Of a stretch of 11,312 nucleotides of DNA, positions 1 through 7,458 are shown one piece after another. The stretch is from contig WRJV01000277.1 of assembly GCA_009778415.1 (NCBI GenBank), positions 1 to 11,312 on the forward strand, written 5' to 3'. Position numbers and translations under genes: made by a program. Position 1 is the stretch's first letter. Each line of letters begins with the position of its first letter. The notes below the pieces were generated by a model. It was not told the origin of the DNA. It ran no database searches and worked only from the letters and a program-made list of their open reading frames with translations. Origin of the DNA: Clostridiales bacterium (GTDB lineage: Bacteria; Bacillota; Clostridia; Peptostreptococcales; Anaerovoracaceae).

Positions 1-1500
1 AGCGGCAAGCTGAAACAAATAATGAAGCTGATAGACGACGGCAGTTATTTCACAATAAACCGCGCAAGACAGTACGGCAAGACAACGACCCTCAGCATGA
101 TCGAAGAGACGCTTCCGGAAGAATACACCGCCATTTCGATAAGCTTCGAAGGGCTTGGCGACGAAAGCTTTGCCTCGCCAGAAGCTTTCTGTCAGGAGTT
201 CATTGGATTGGTGCTGGGCGCCTTGGAGTTTTCGGAAGTTTCCGATGAATATAGAATGGGATGGGTTGACGAGCATGCAACAACATTTAGTAAACTGAGC
301 AGCCACATCACGAAAATGTGCAAAGGCAAGAAGCTTGTGCTGATGATAGACGAGGTGGACAAGATGAGCAACAACCGTGTTTTCCTGCACTTGCTGGGAG
401 TCCTGCGCGACAAGTTCTTGCTCCGAAGGAAAGGCAAAGACTTTACGTTCCACAGCGTGATACTTGCCGGAGTCTACGACATCAAGAACATCAAGCTGAA
501 AATGATCAGCGAAGGCTCGTATGAGCCTTCGCCTACGGAAAACAAGCTGTACAACTCTCCTTGGAACATAGCCGTCAGCTTCAAGGTGGACATGTCGTTT
601 GGCCCGGCTGAGATAGCCACCATGCTCTCGCAGTACGAAGCCGACCATGGCACAGGCATGGACATACCGGCCATATCTGATGAGATCCACAGTTACACGG
701 GCGGGTACCCGTTCTTGGTGTCAAGGATATGCCAGTGCATAGACGAGGAACTCGGGCAGGACTGGACGCCAGGCGGCGTAAGGGGCGCGGTAGCGGTCAT
801 GCTTACTGAAGAAAACACGCTGTTCGTCGACATGTTCAAGAACCTTGAAAACAACAAAGGACTGTACGACTTCATGTACGGAATACTGATAAATGGCGAC
901 GTTAGCGATTTTGTTATAGACAACCCACTGGTAGAGTTTGGCGCCATGTTCGGGTTTTTAAAAAATGCCAATGGCAAAACAGCCGTGGCCAATAAAATTT
1001 TTGAAATAAGGATGGTCAATTATTTCATATCAAAAGAACCAAGCAAACGAGTCAAAGGCGTCCTGCAGCACGACGTTGTTAGTGGTGGCAGGTTCGACAT
1101 GGAGCTGTGCCTGCGCAAGTTCGCCTCGCACTACGCCGAGCTGTTCAGCGAGCGCGACTACGAGTTCCTGGAAAGCCACGGCCGCCTGCTGTTCCTCTCG
1201 TACCTGAAACCGCTCATCAACGGGCAGGGCTTCTACCACATAGAAAGCCAGTTCACAGACCTGCGGCGCATGGACATAGTGGTGGACTTCGGGCAGGACC
1301 AGTTCATCATCGAGCTCAAGCTGTGGCGCGGCGAGTCCAAGCACGAAGAAGCTTATGAGCAGCTCCTCGGCTACATGGACAGCAAGAAAGCCTCTGCCGG
1401 CTACCTGCTGACCTTCGACTTCCGAAAAGGCGAAAGCAAGTCCCCTCGCGCCGAGTGGGTGGATTTTAGCGACAGGCGGATATTCGACGTTGTAGTGTGA
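1..1500 (+). CDS. AAA-ATPase-like protein with C-terminal PD-(D/E)XK nuclease-like domain (5' partial)
   Basis: The reading frame is open to base 1, and the seven codons before the first ATG (base 22) already read as family sequence (SGKLKQI). The true start is therefore probably off-window and this is a 5'-truncated view. Residues below count from that ATG. An N-terminal P-loop-like segment, RARQYGKTTT (about 14-23), is followed by a Walker B strand, LVLMIDEVD (105-113), and a GGYPFLVSRIC helix (228-238). This is the order seen in AAA-like ATPases of the poorly characterised AAA/PD-(D/E)XK family. The C-terminal domain (about 355-492) carries D418, an E431-L-K433 motif and Q447 in YEQLLGY, matching a PD-(D/E)XK core. 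Cellular role and substrate are not established for the family; members are often multi-copy in anaerobes. The gene converges on the glycan operon and is unlikely to belong to it. Oddities are an internal 10-bp palindrome and a GC jump near base 1070. Confidence 0.92.
   Translation, partial: SGKLKQIMKLIDDGSYFTINRARQYGKTTTLSMIEETLPEEYTAISISFEGLGDESFASPEAFCQEFIGLVLGALEFSEVSDEYRMGWVDEHATTFSKLSSHITKMCKGKKLVLMIDEVDKMSNNRVFLHLLGVLRDKFLLRRKGKDFTFHSVILAGVYDIKNIKLKMISEGSYEPSPTENKLYNSPWNIAVSFKVDMSFGPAEIATMLSQYEADHGTGMDIPAISDEIHSYTGGYPFLVSRICQCIDEELGQDWTPGGVRGAVAVMLTEENTLFVDMFKNLENNKGLYDFMYGILINGDVSDFVIDNPLVEFGAMFGFLKNANGKTAVANKIFEIRMVNYFISKEPSKRVKGVLQHDVVSGGRFDMELCLRKFASHYAELFSERDYEFLESHGRLLFLSYLKPLINGQGFYHIESQFTDLRRMDIVVDFGQDQFIIELKLWRGESKHEEAYEQLLGYMDSKKASAGYLLTFDFRKGESKSPRAEWVDFSDRRIFDVVV
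509..532. repeat. Perfect 10-bp inverted repeat with 4-nt spacer inside the AAA gene
   Basis: Left arm GCGAAGGCTC (509-518), spacer GTAT (519-522) and right arm GAGCCTTCGC (523-532) are exact reverse complements. The repeat lies within codons for SEGSYEPS, and the palindrome encodes EGSYEPS on either strand in the matching frame. It could form a stable hairpin in DNA or mRNA. It sits in what looks like a variable loop just before the conserved-looking NSPWNIA segment. Whether it is a dispersed palindromic element or chance cannot be told from one copy. Confidence 0.8.
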
Positions 1501-1518
1501 GAGTTGCGCCACAACGTC
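1486..1518. repeat. 8-bp inverted repeat at the convergent gene junction, possible weak bidirectional terminator
   Basis: GACGTTGT (1486-1493) and ACAACGTC (1511-1518) are exact reverse complements separated by 17 nt. The repeat covers the last codons and stop of the plus-strand AAA gene and lies just past the stop of the minus-strand GT4 gene. Its position between two converging genes suits a transcript end. No T-tract follows it in either direction, so it is not a canonical intrinsic terminator. Confidence 0.45.
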
Positions 1519-1528
1519 TGAGGATCAT

Positions 1529-2644
1529 TCAACCCAGTATCTCGTTCACCGCTTGCATGTACTGTTTCACGACGGTCTTCCTGTCAAACTCTTTTATCAT
1601 TTTTTGCCGCCCCAGTTCGCCCATTTTTGCCCGTTCTTCTGCGCTAAGTTTCAAGAACTTCTCTATAGCTACGATCAGGCTTTCTGCGTTTTTCGGCTCG
1701 CACAAAAACCCGGTGACCCCGTCTTCGACGGCTTCCTTGCACCCGTGGACGTTCGTGGTGATGAGCGGCAGTTCCATCGCTGCGCCCTCAAGCAGCACGT
1801 TTGACATCCCCTCATGATAGGATGGCAATACCACGCAGTTTGATTTTGACATTTCAACCCGAGTGTCGTCAGAAACTCCTATGTATTTAATTGTACCGTT
1901 TTCAGCTAACCTGTCAATTATTTCTATGTAAGCTTCTTCATCGTAAAAACCAAGAACACTAAAATCGCAGTCACAGTTCTGTTCAGCATAGTATACGGCA
2001 GCTTCTATATATTCCTCTATCCCCTTTTCCTTTTGTATCCGCCCTATGAATATGAAGCTGGTAGTGCTGCCTGTGGTGTCCCCATCGGGAAAAAACTGGC
2101 TCTTGTCATATTTCTCAAGGTTGACGCCGGAGCCTTTTGTCAAAACTCGCTTTATTTCTTTTCTGTCAAGAAACTCCTTGAAATGCTGCAAATCCCCTTC
2201 GTTCTGGAAAAACACGCACCTCGATTTCGACAAGGCAACTCTGTACAGTTTGCCGATCAGTTTTGCTGACAGGTTGTTCCCGCTGAGCCCGGACCCCAGC
2301 CCCGTCACCAGATTGATGTATTGTATGCCCAGCACCTTTGCTACCAGGCTTGCGTAAATGTTCGGCTTTATCGTCTGCGTTACAACTAGGCTTGGCATGG
2401 TTTTTTTGATCAGTTTGTAGTAGGCTACTATCAGCTTCAGCTCATTTGCCGGGTTCTTTCCCCTCCTCTGCAGCTCTATCCTGTGGTATACCGCCCCCAG
2501 TTCTTCCAGCAGCTCGACTTTTGACCCGTATGGTACGCTGAAATGAACCTCAAAATTGCTATTTATCAGTTCTTCCATGAATTCTTTCCTGAAATTGTAC
2601 AGCCCTACGTCGTTTACCCCTATTATCAGCACTTTTTTTTGCAT
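1529..2644 (-). CDS. GT4-family glycosyltransferase (CapM/PglA-like)
   Basis: Predicted retaining glycosyltransferase of GT-B fold, transferring a sugar from a nucleotide donor to a lipid-linked oligosaccharide at the cytoplasmic membrane face. The 371-residue protein opens with KKVLIIGVNDVGLYNFR. It has a GLGSGLSG segment near 116-122, the donor-site strand FIGRIQKEKG near 199-208, and the EX7E motif E278-GMSNVLL-E286 followed by GAAMELPLI, all typical of CapM-type GT4 enzymes. The ATG at 2644 is preferred over a TTG nine bases upstream, because AAGG sits 9 nt before the ATG and MQKKVLI matches family N-termini. The epimerase stop ends 1 nt before this ATG, implying translational coupling. 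It is the last gene of the cluster. Position next to the UDP-glucuronate 4-epimerase suggests a uronic-acid donor, but specificity cannot be read from sequence. Confidence 0.93.
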   Translation of the reverse strand: MQKKVLIIGVNDVGLYNFRKEFMEELINSNFEVHFSVPYGSKVELLEELGAVYHRIELQRRGKNPANELKLIVAYYKLIKKTMPSLVVTQTIKPNIYASLVAKVLGIQYINLVTGLGSGLSGNNLSAKLIGKLYRVALSKSRCVFFQNEGDLQHFKEFLDRKEIKRVLTKGSGVNLEKYDKSQFFPDGDTTGSTTSFIFIGRIQKEKGIEEYIEAAVYYAEQNCDCDFSVLGFYDEEAYIEIIDRLAENGTIKYIGVSDDTRVEMSKSNCVVLPSYHEGMSNVLLEGAAMELPLITTNVHGCKEAVEDGVTGFLCEPKNAESLIVAIEKFLKLSAEERAKMGELGRQKMIKEFDRKTVVKQYMQAVNEILG

Positions 2645-2645
2645 T

Positions 2646-3635
2646 CTACACAACCTTGTAATAGCCCTTGTACCATTTCACGAATTCCCTTATGCCCTGC
2701 TCCACAGTGGTTTGCGGCGCAAAACCGACGTCGCGGGAAATATCCGATATGTCGGCGTAGGTTGCAGGGACGTCACCGGGCTGCATCGGCATGTACTCCC
2801 TTGCTGCTTTGCGCCCAAGCTCCTTTTCAATGAGACCTACGAAGTATTCCAGCTCAACCGGGTTGTTGTTCCCTATGTTGTAGACATTAAAATATTTGTC
2901 TGCTGATTTTGCTATTTCAGCCGGGGGTTTTTCTAGCAGCGCAACAACGCCCGCTACAATGTCGTCGATATATGTGAAATCCCTCATCATCTTGCCGTGG
3001 TTGAACAGTTTGACAGGCTCGTTTTTCAGTATTGCTTCTGTAAAAGTGAACGCTGCCATGTCCGGCCTGCCCCATGGCCCGTACACGGTGAAAAACCTCA
3101 GCCCGGTTGACGGTATCTTGAACAAATGGCTGTACGCGTGAGCCATCAGCTCGTTTGACTTTTTTGTGGCCGCATACAGGCTTATCGGGCTGTCTACCCT
3201 GTCGCCAGTCGAAAACGGCAGTTTTGTGTTGCCCCCGTAGACTGAGCTGGACGAGGCAAATATCAGATGTTTTATTGTGTCGGTATTTTGCCTACACGCT
3301 TCAAGTATATTCAGGAAGCCGACTATGTTTGAGTCTATGTACGCCCTGGGGTTTTCCAGACTGTACCTCACGCCCGCCTGCGCCGCAAGATGCACTGCGT
3401 ATTCCGGCAGCCCTGCGTCAAAAGCAAAATCCACCTTGCTTCTGTCCTCCAAGTCCCCTTTGATGAATTTGAACCTCCCGTGCTTTTTGAGCTCTTCCAG
3501 CCGGGCTTCCTTGAGCGTTACTTCGTAGTAATCGCTTAGGTTGTCAAACCCTGTGACGTCGTTGCCTTCGATAAGGAGCCTTTTCGCAAGGTGAAACCCG
3601 ATGAACCCCGCCGCTCCTGTTATTAAGATGCGCAT
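2646..3635 (-). CDS. UDP-glucuronate 4-epimerase (SDR-family nucleotide-sugar epimerase)
   Basis: Predicted to interconvert UDP-glucuronate and UDP-galacturonate in the cytoplasm with bound NAD. The 329-residue protein is an extended short-chain dehydrogenase/reductase. It shows the Rossmann motif G7-AAG-FIG13, LAAQAGVRYSLENPRAY (83-99), the catalytic ASSSSVYG strand (127-134) and the Y154-AAT-K158 catalytic pair. GLRFFTVYGPWGRPDMA (178-194) and MRDFTYIDDIV (217-227) are hallmarks of bacterial UDP-GlcA 4-epimerases (LpsL/Cap1J type) and separate it from TviC/WbpP-type UDP-GlcNAcA epimerases. The start has AGGGA 10 nt upstream. Two dehydrogenase genes precede it, and Ugd supplies its expected substrate. 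It could also act on UDP-GlcNAcA made by the TviB-like neighbour; this is speculation. Length is close to the family norm. Confidence 0.93.
   Translation of the reverse strand: MRILITGAAGFIGFHLAKRLLIEGNDVTGFDNLSDYYEVTLKEARLEELKKHGRFKFIKGDLEDRSKVDFAFDAGLPEYAVHLAAQAGVRYSLENPRAYIDSNIVGFLNILEACRQNTDTIKHLIFASSSSVYGGNTKLPFSTGDRVDSPISLYAATKKSNELMAHAYSHLFKIPSTGLRFFTVYGPWGRPDMAAFTFTEAILKNEPVKLFNHGKMMRDFTYIDDIVAGVVALLEKPPAEIAKSADKYFNVYNIGNNNPVELEYFVGLIEKELGRKAAREYMPMQPGDVPATYADISDISRDVGFAPQTTVEQGIREFVKWYKGYYKVV
2654..2657 (-). promoter_or_regulatory. Ribosome binding site that decides the GT4 start
   Basis: AAGG on the minus strand lies 9 nt before the ATG at 2644 and directly abuts the alternative TTG at 2653, which would leave no spacer. 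It overlaps the final codons of the epimerase gene. Confidence 0.55.
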
Positions 3636-3657
3636 ATTCTATATGTCCCTTCTCGTT

Positions 3658-4953
3658 TTATAACGCCCAGTACATGAACCCGCTTTTCTGCATGTTTGTG
3701 CGGTTAAAGCGATTCTTCACGTCTAGGAAAATCTTTGATTTGCCGCGATACATATTGCTTATTTCATCCATAGTCATCGAACTGAAAGCATCATGCGGAA
3801 CTGCATATATTACAGCGTCGTATTTTGCTTCAGGGATGGCATCTATCGGTATAATGCCATACTCAAGCGCCATAGCGTCAGAATCAGCTACCGGGTCGTA
3901 TATGTCCACGTTCACCCCGTATTCCAAAAGCTTGCTGTAGATGTCCACGACTTTCGTGTTCCGGATGTCCGGGACATTTTCCTTAAATGTAAACCCCAGA
4001 ATTAAAGCATTCGTGTTTTTTACTTTTTTGTCTTGATGAATAAGCATCTTGACCGCATTTTCAGCTACGTATTTCCCCATCTCGTCATTTATCCTGCGCC
4101 CGGACATTATAACTTCGGGACGGTGCCCAATTGATTCAGCTTTGTAAGCTAGGTAATATGGGTCAACTCCTATGCAATGCCCGCCGACAAGCCCCGGCGT
4201 AAAATTCAGGAAGTTCCATTTCGTGCCAGCCGCTTCAAGCACTTCTTTTGTTGAAATGCCCAGCTTGTTGAAAATGAGCGAAAGCTCGTTGACAAAAGCG
4301 ATGTTTATGTCCCTTTGCGCGTTTTCAATCACCTTGGCCGCTTCTGCCACTCTTATTGAGCTTGCTTTGTATACCCCAGCTCTCACCACTGCAGTGTAGA
4401 TTTCAGCTATACCAACCAGAGCCTCGTTGTCGCACCCCGATACGACTTTTGTAATGTTCTCAAAAGCATGGACCTTGTCGCCCGGGTTTATTCGTTCAGG
4501 CGAATAGCCAATTTTGAAATCCTCGCCGCATTTCAAGCCTGATCCTTTTTCTAGCATCGGCAGGCAAAACTCTTCTGTAAGCCCAGGGTACACCGTAGAT
4601 TCATATACGACGTAATCCCCTTTATTAAGCAATCCGGCGACTGACCTAGTGGCTGCTTTCAACGGTTCAAGGTTTGGAGTCTTGTCTTTGTTTATTGGGG
4701 TAGGAACCGCAACAATATAAAAATTGCAACTGCGAATGTCACTTATGTCACTCGTGAACTTTATACTTGAAGCAGCGAGCTTCTCGTTGCCGATTTCCGC
4801 TGTCACGTCGATTCCGGCTTTGTATTGCTCTATCTTGTGTGCGCTGATGTCAAACCCGGTTACTTCAAATTGTTTTGAAAAAGCATGTGCAAGGGGAAGC
4901 CCCACGTAACCGAGCCCAATAACCGCTATTTTCACCTGATTTCTCGTAGTCAT
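3658..4953 (-). CDS. tviB: UDP-N-acetyl-hexosamine 6-dehydrogenase, TviB/WbpO-like
   Basis: Predicted NAD-dependent four-electron oxidation of UDP-GlcNAc (or UDP-GalNAc) to the aminouronate, giving a donor for acidic polysaccharides such as Vi antigen. In the 431-residue protein the N-terminal Rossmann motif is G13-LG-YVG18. VPTPIN (83-88), VYESTVYPG (116-124), GYSPERINPGDK (149-160), the catalytic-loop GLVGGHC260-IGVDPYYL and LGFTFKENVPDIRNTK (319-334) follow in the order of nucleotide-sugar dehydrogenases. The wording of these blocks matches the TviB/WbpO branch, not Ugd or WecC. C260 is the predicted catalytic nucleophile. The ATG has a strong GGAGGG site 7 nt upstream. The gene lies 24 nt after ugd and 22 nt before the epimerase. 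UDP-GlcNAc is the likelier substrate by TviB likeness, but UDP-GalNAc (WbpO activity) is not excluded. Confidence 0.93.
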   Translation of the reverse strand: MTTRNQVKIAVIGLGYVGLPLAHAFSKQFEVTGFDISAHKIEQYKAGIDVTAEIGNEKLAASSIKFTSDISDIRSCNFYIVAVPTPINKDKTPNLEPLKAATRSVAGLLNKGDYVVYESTVYPGLTEEFCLPMLEKGSGLKCGEDFKIGYSPERINPGDKVHAFENITKVVSGCDNEALVGIAEIYTAVVRAGVYKASSIRVAEAAKVIENAQRDINIAFVNELSLIFNKLGISTKEVLEAAGTKWNFLNFTPGLVGGHCIGVDPYYLAYKAESIGHRPEVIMSGRRINDEMGKYVAENAVKMLIHQDKKVKNTNALILGFTFKENVPDIRNTKVVDIYSKLLEYGVNVDIYDPVADSDAMALEYGIIPIDAIPEAKYDAVIYAVPHDAFSSMTMDEISNMYRGKSKIFLDVKNRFNRTNMQKSGFMYWAL

Positions 4954-4977
4954 TGTTCAACCCTCCAGCGTTGTATT

Positions 4978-6300
4978 TTACGTCCCTACACCAAAATAGG
5001 CAAACCCTGCCGCTTCAATGTCTTGCCTTTTGTAAATATTCCTCAGATCAAATATTCGTCTCCCATTCGTCAGGGATTTGATTTTTTCAAAATCCAAATT
5101 TCTGAACAAATTCCATTCTGTCAGAATAACAATGCCGTCGCATCCTTTAATCGCGTCGTATTCGTTTTCAAACCATGTGACGCTCCGCTCGAATTCCGCG
5201 AACCGCCACAGGCCCTCTTTCTTGCCTTGCGGGTCGTAAATATGGAGGATTGCGCCTGCTTTGGCAAGTTTGGGCAATATTGTCAGTGAAGACGCTTCCC
5301 TCAAGTCGTCAGTATTCGGCTTGAAAGTGACCCCCAAAACAGCCAGCCTCTTGCCTTCAAGCGTTCCCATCCCTGCGGCTATTTTATCTACCATCCTCAG
5401 CTTGTGCGTTTCGTTCGACTTAATAACAGCACTTACAATGTCAGTTGCCACGCCATTGTCCTCTGCAAGCTTGGCGAAACCCTTAGTGTCCTTTGGGAAG
5501 CAGCTCCCTCCAAACCCTGGGCCCGGATTCAAAAACTTGGGTGATATCCGCCCGTCTTTGCCCATCGCTTTCGCCACTTGCTGGACATCGGCGCCAACCA
5601 CGTCGCAAATATCCGCAACCTCGTTGATAAAGGCAACCTTTGTTGCCAGATAGGCGTTTGTGGCGTATTTTATCATCTCGGCAGTTTCGATGTTTGTCTC
5701 GACAAAAGGAACCTCATTTAAGTAGAGCACCCTGTATATGTCCTTCATGATGTTCAGTGCTTTCGCGTTTTCATAGCCAATAACCACCCTGTCCGGATGG
5801 AGGAAATCGTTTACTGCAGAACCCTCTCTTAGAAATTCAGGGTTTGACACGATATCAAAACCGCAATCCGCTCCTCTGTTGTTTAAAACTGTTTTTATCA
5901 GTTCTTTCACTTTTGCGCCCGTCCCGACGGGGACTGTGGATTTGTTGACAATGACCTTATACTCGTTGACGTGCTTTGCTATTTCCTCGGCTGCGCCAAG
6001 CACGTGCCGCAAATCCGCGCTGCCGTCTTCAAATGACGGCGTACCGACTGCGATGAAAACTACGTCGTTGAGGTAAACCGCTTCTTCAATGCTTGTGGTG
6101 AAACCCAGCCTGCCGCTGGCATGGTTTTTCGTGACGATCTCATCCAGCAGCGGTTCAAATATCGGTATCGCCCCATTTCTCAAACTGTCAATTTTCTCGG
6201 CGTCGATATCGGCGCATTTGACTGTATGGCCAAAATCCGCAAGCAGCGCCCCTGTGACAAGCCCGACATACCCTGTTCCGATTACAGCAATATTTGCCAT
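4978..6300 (-). CDS. ugd: UDP-glucose 6-dehydrogenase
   Basis: Predicted cytoplasmic oxidation of UDP-glucose to UDP-glucuronate using two NAD. The 440-residue protein begins MANIAVIGTGYVGLVTGALLA, with the dinucleotide motif G8-TG-YVG13. It continues through VAVGTPS (84-90), NKSTVPVGTG (119-128), SNPEFLREG (152-160) and the catalytic loop FGGSC267-FPKDTKG; C267 is the predicted nucleophile. LGVTFKPNTDDLREASS lies in the C-terminal half. All are standard for bacterial Ugd, and length is normal. A longer frame reaches back to a TTG at 6372, but that would run 71 nt into the preceding GT4 gene. The ATG at 6300 has a purine-rich Shine-Dalgarno site, starts the conserved core and lies 1 nt past the upstream stop. 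It supplies the substrate for the 4-epimerase two genes on. Confidence 0.96.
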   Translation of the reverse strand: MANIAVIGTGYVGLVTGALLADFGHTVKCADIDAEKIDSLRNGAIPIFEPLLDEIVTKNHASGRLGFTTSIEEAVYLNDVVFIAVGTPSFEDGSADLRHVLGAAEEIAKHVNEYKVIVNKSTVPVGTGAKVKELIKTVLNNRGADCGFDIVSNPEFLREGSAVNDFLHPDRVVIGYENAKALNIMKDIYRVLYLNEVPFVETNIETAEMIKYATNAYLATKVAFINEVADICDVVGADVQQVAKAMGKDGRISPKFLNPGPGFGGSCFPKDTKGFAKLAEDNGVATDIVSAVIKSNETHKLRMVDKIAAGMGTLEGKRLAVLGVTFKPNTDDLREASSLTILPKLAKAGAILHIYDPQGKKEGLWRFAEFERSVTWFENEYDAIKGCDGIVILTEWNLFRNLDFEKIKSLTNGRRIFDLRNIYKRQDIEAAGFAYFGVGT

Positions 6301-6301
6301 A

Positions 6302-7417
6302 TTACACTTCCCTCTCCTTGTAAATATCCGTATAGAAATTTTCATACCATGCTGCGGCAGACTTGACGTCAAACCCAGCCTCTACGAATTCTTCGTATGT
6401 CTCCCTTCTATTATAGTCAATATTATTGTAATAATCGACTATCTTTTCCGCCCACAAGGAAGCCCCTTGATCGATGCTGATAAAATCCACCAAGTCGCCG
6501 GCAACAACTGCCTCTCTCGTTATTTTATCCGACAGCAGCGTCCTAAGCCCTGCAGCCTGCGCTTCTAGTGCGACCCCAGGCAAGCCCTCGTATCGCGACG
6601 GCAAGACAAATATATCTATAGCCGACAGTATTTTGTCAATGTCGTCTCTGACTCCAAGCATCATCACGTCCTCGTCCATGCCCAGTTCCTTGATCCTTGA
6701 TCTGATGGCGTCTTTAAGTTCGCCATCGCCAACAAGCAGCAGTTTCGCGCTTGGGATTGTTCTTCTCGCTTCGCTAAACGCGTCCAGCAAAAAGAAATGG
6801 TTTTTCTGGTAATGAAATCTTGCCACATTGCCTATTACGAAGCAACTTTTAATTCCCAATTCATCCCGAATAGAGTTTCTATAATTTATATTGTAACTGA
6901 ATTTACTTGCATCAATGGCATTTGGAATAACTGAATAACCCTTCCCAAAAATGAACTTCCCCGCCAAATCTGAAACAGCCAGCCTGTTTGTGGACAGCCT
7001 GACGATCGACCTTCTGTTTAGAGCAACAAACAATCTCCTTAATAAGCTGCTTTCGTAAGAGTTTCTTGCGTGTACTATCCTGGTTGCTGTCCAATTATTT
7101 CTAGCTGCAACCAATATCGGAGCAGCGCTGTTGGTGGTGTGAATGTGAACAATATCATAGGGGTTCTCATTGAAAAAGCGGTCCCATGCTTTGAAATAAC
7201 TGAATCCGTTGAAAAACCTGAACCTAGGGATGCCTTTGTGCAGCAGTCCGCCCTTGCTCAGTATTTCGTCGTCGTAAGCGCATTTTTCATTAGTATGGAC
7301 GGCAAAATCGAACTGTATCAGGGACTTGTCAATCCCCCTGTATATGTCCATTGTCCTTGTCTCTGCCCCGCCTTTGTTCAGTTTGCCGAAAACGTGGAGG
7401 ATTCTAATGGGTGGCAT
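6302..7417 (-). CDS. GT4-family glycosyltransferase (EpsF-like)
   Basis: Predicted GT-B retaining glycosyltransferase of 371 residues. The N-terminus IRILHVFGKLNKGGAET (4-20) is the typical acceptor-side loop of EpsF-like GT4 enzymes. DIVHIHTTNS (88-97) follows, then IGNVARFHYQKNH (195-207) with the phosphate-binding R200 and K205, LLLVGDGELK (226-235), and the donor-binding EX7E motif E277-GLPGVAL-E285. The ATG at 7417 has GAGG 6 nt upstream. The stop lies 1 nt before the ugd ATG. Its base composition is like the sugar-precursor block, not the AT-rich transferases upstream: 6541-6600 holds 39 G/C of 60. It may therefore have travelled with ugd. Donor and acceptor are unknown. Confidence 0.93.
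   Translation of the reverse strand: MPPIRILHVFGKLNKGGAETRTMDIYRGIDKSLIQFDFAVHTNEKCAYDDEILSKGGLLHKGIPRFRFFNGFSYFKAWDRFFNENPYDIVHIHTTNSAAPILVAARNNWTATRIVHARNSYESSLLRRLFVALNRRSIVRLSTNRLAVSDLAGKFIFGKGYSVIPNAIDASKFSYNINYRNSIRDELGIKSCFVIGNVARFHYQKNHFFLLDAFSEARRTIPSAKLLLVGDGELKDAIRSRIKELGMDEDVMMLGVRDDIDKILSAIDIFVLPSRYEGLPGVALEAQAAGLRTLLSDKITREAVVAGDLVDFISIDQGASLWAEKIVDYYNNIDYNRRETYEEFVEAGFDVKSAAAWYENFYTDIYKEREV
6310..6317 (-). promoter_or_regulatory. Ribosome binding site that decides the ugd start
   Basis: The minus-strand run GGAGAGGG overlaps the end of the upstream GT4 gene and ends 9 nt before the ATG at 6300. It supports the short ugd start over the TTG at 6372 and fits translational coupling of the two genes. 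Confidence 0.6.
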
Positions 7418-7458
7418 GCTGAGCCTCGTTATTATTTATTTCTATGTAAACAGCATTA

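Noticed and set aside
1030..1512. 160-codon minus-strand ORF opposite the 3' end of the AAA gene
   Set aside because: It lies wholly antisense to a well-supported domain in the GC-rich segment, where antisense frames stay open easily, and it shows no recognisable motif.
2645..2653. TTG start giving three extra residues on the terminal GT4
   Set aside because: AAGG would abut the TTG with no spacer. The ATG at 2644 has a proper 9-nt spacing.
6301..6372. N-terminal extension of Ugd starting at a TTG (24 extra residues)
   Set aside because: It would overlap the GT4 coding region by 71 nt and adds residues before the conserved MANIAVIG start, which has its own ribosome site.
6089..6568. 159-codon plus-strand ORF opposite ugd and the GT4 gene
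   Set aside because: It spans the junction of two well-supported minus-strand genes and has no family resemblance, so it is a shadow frame.
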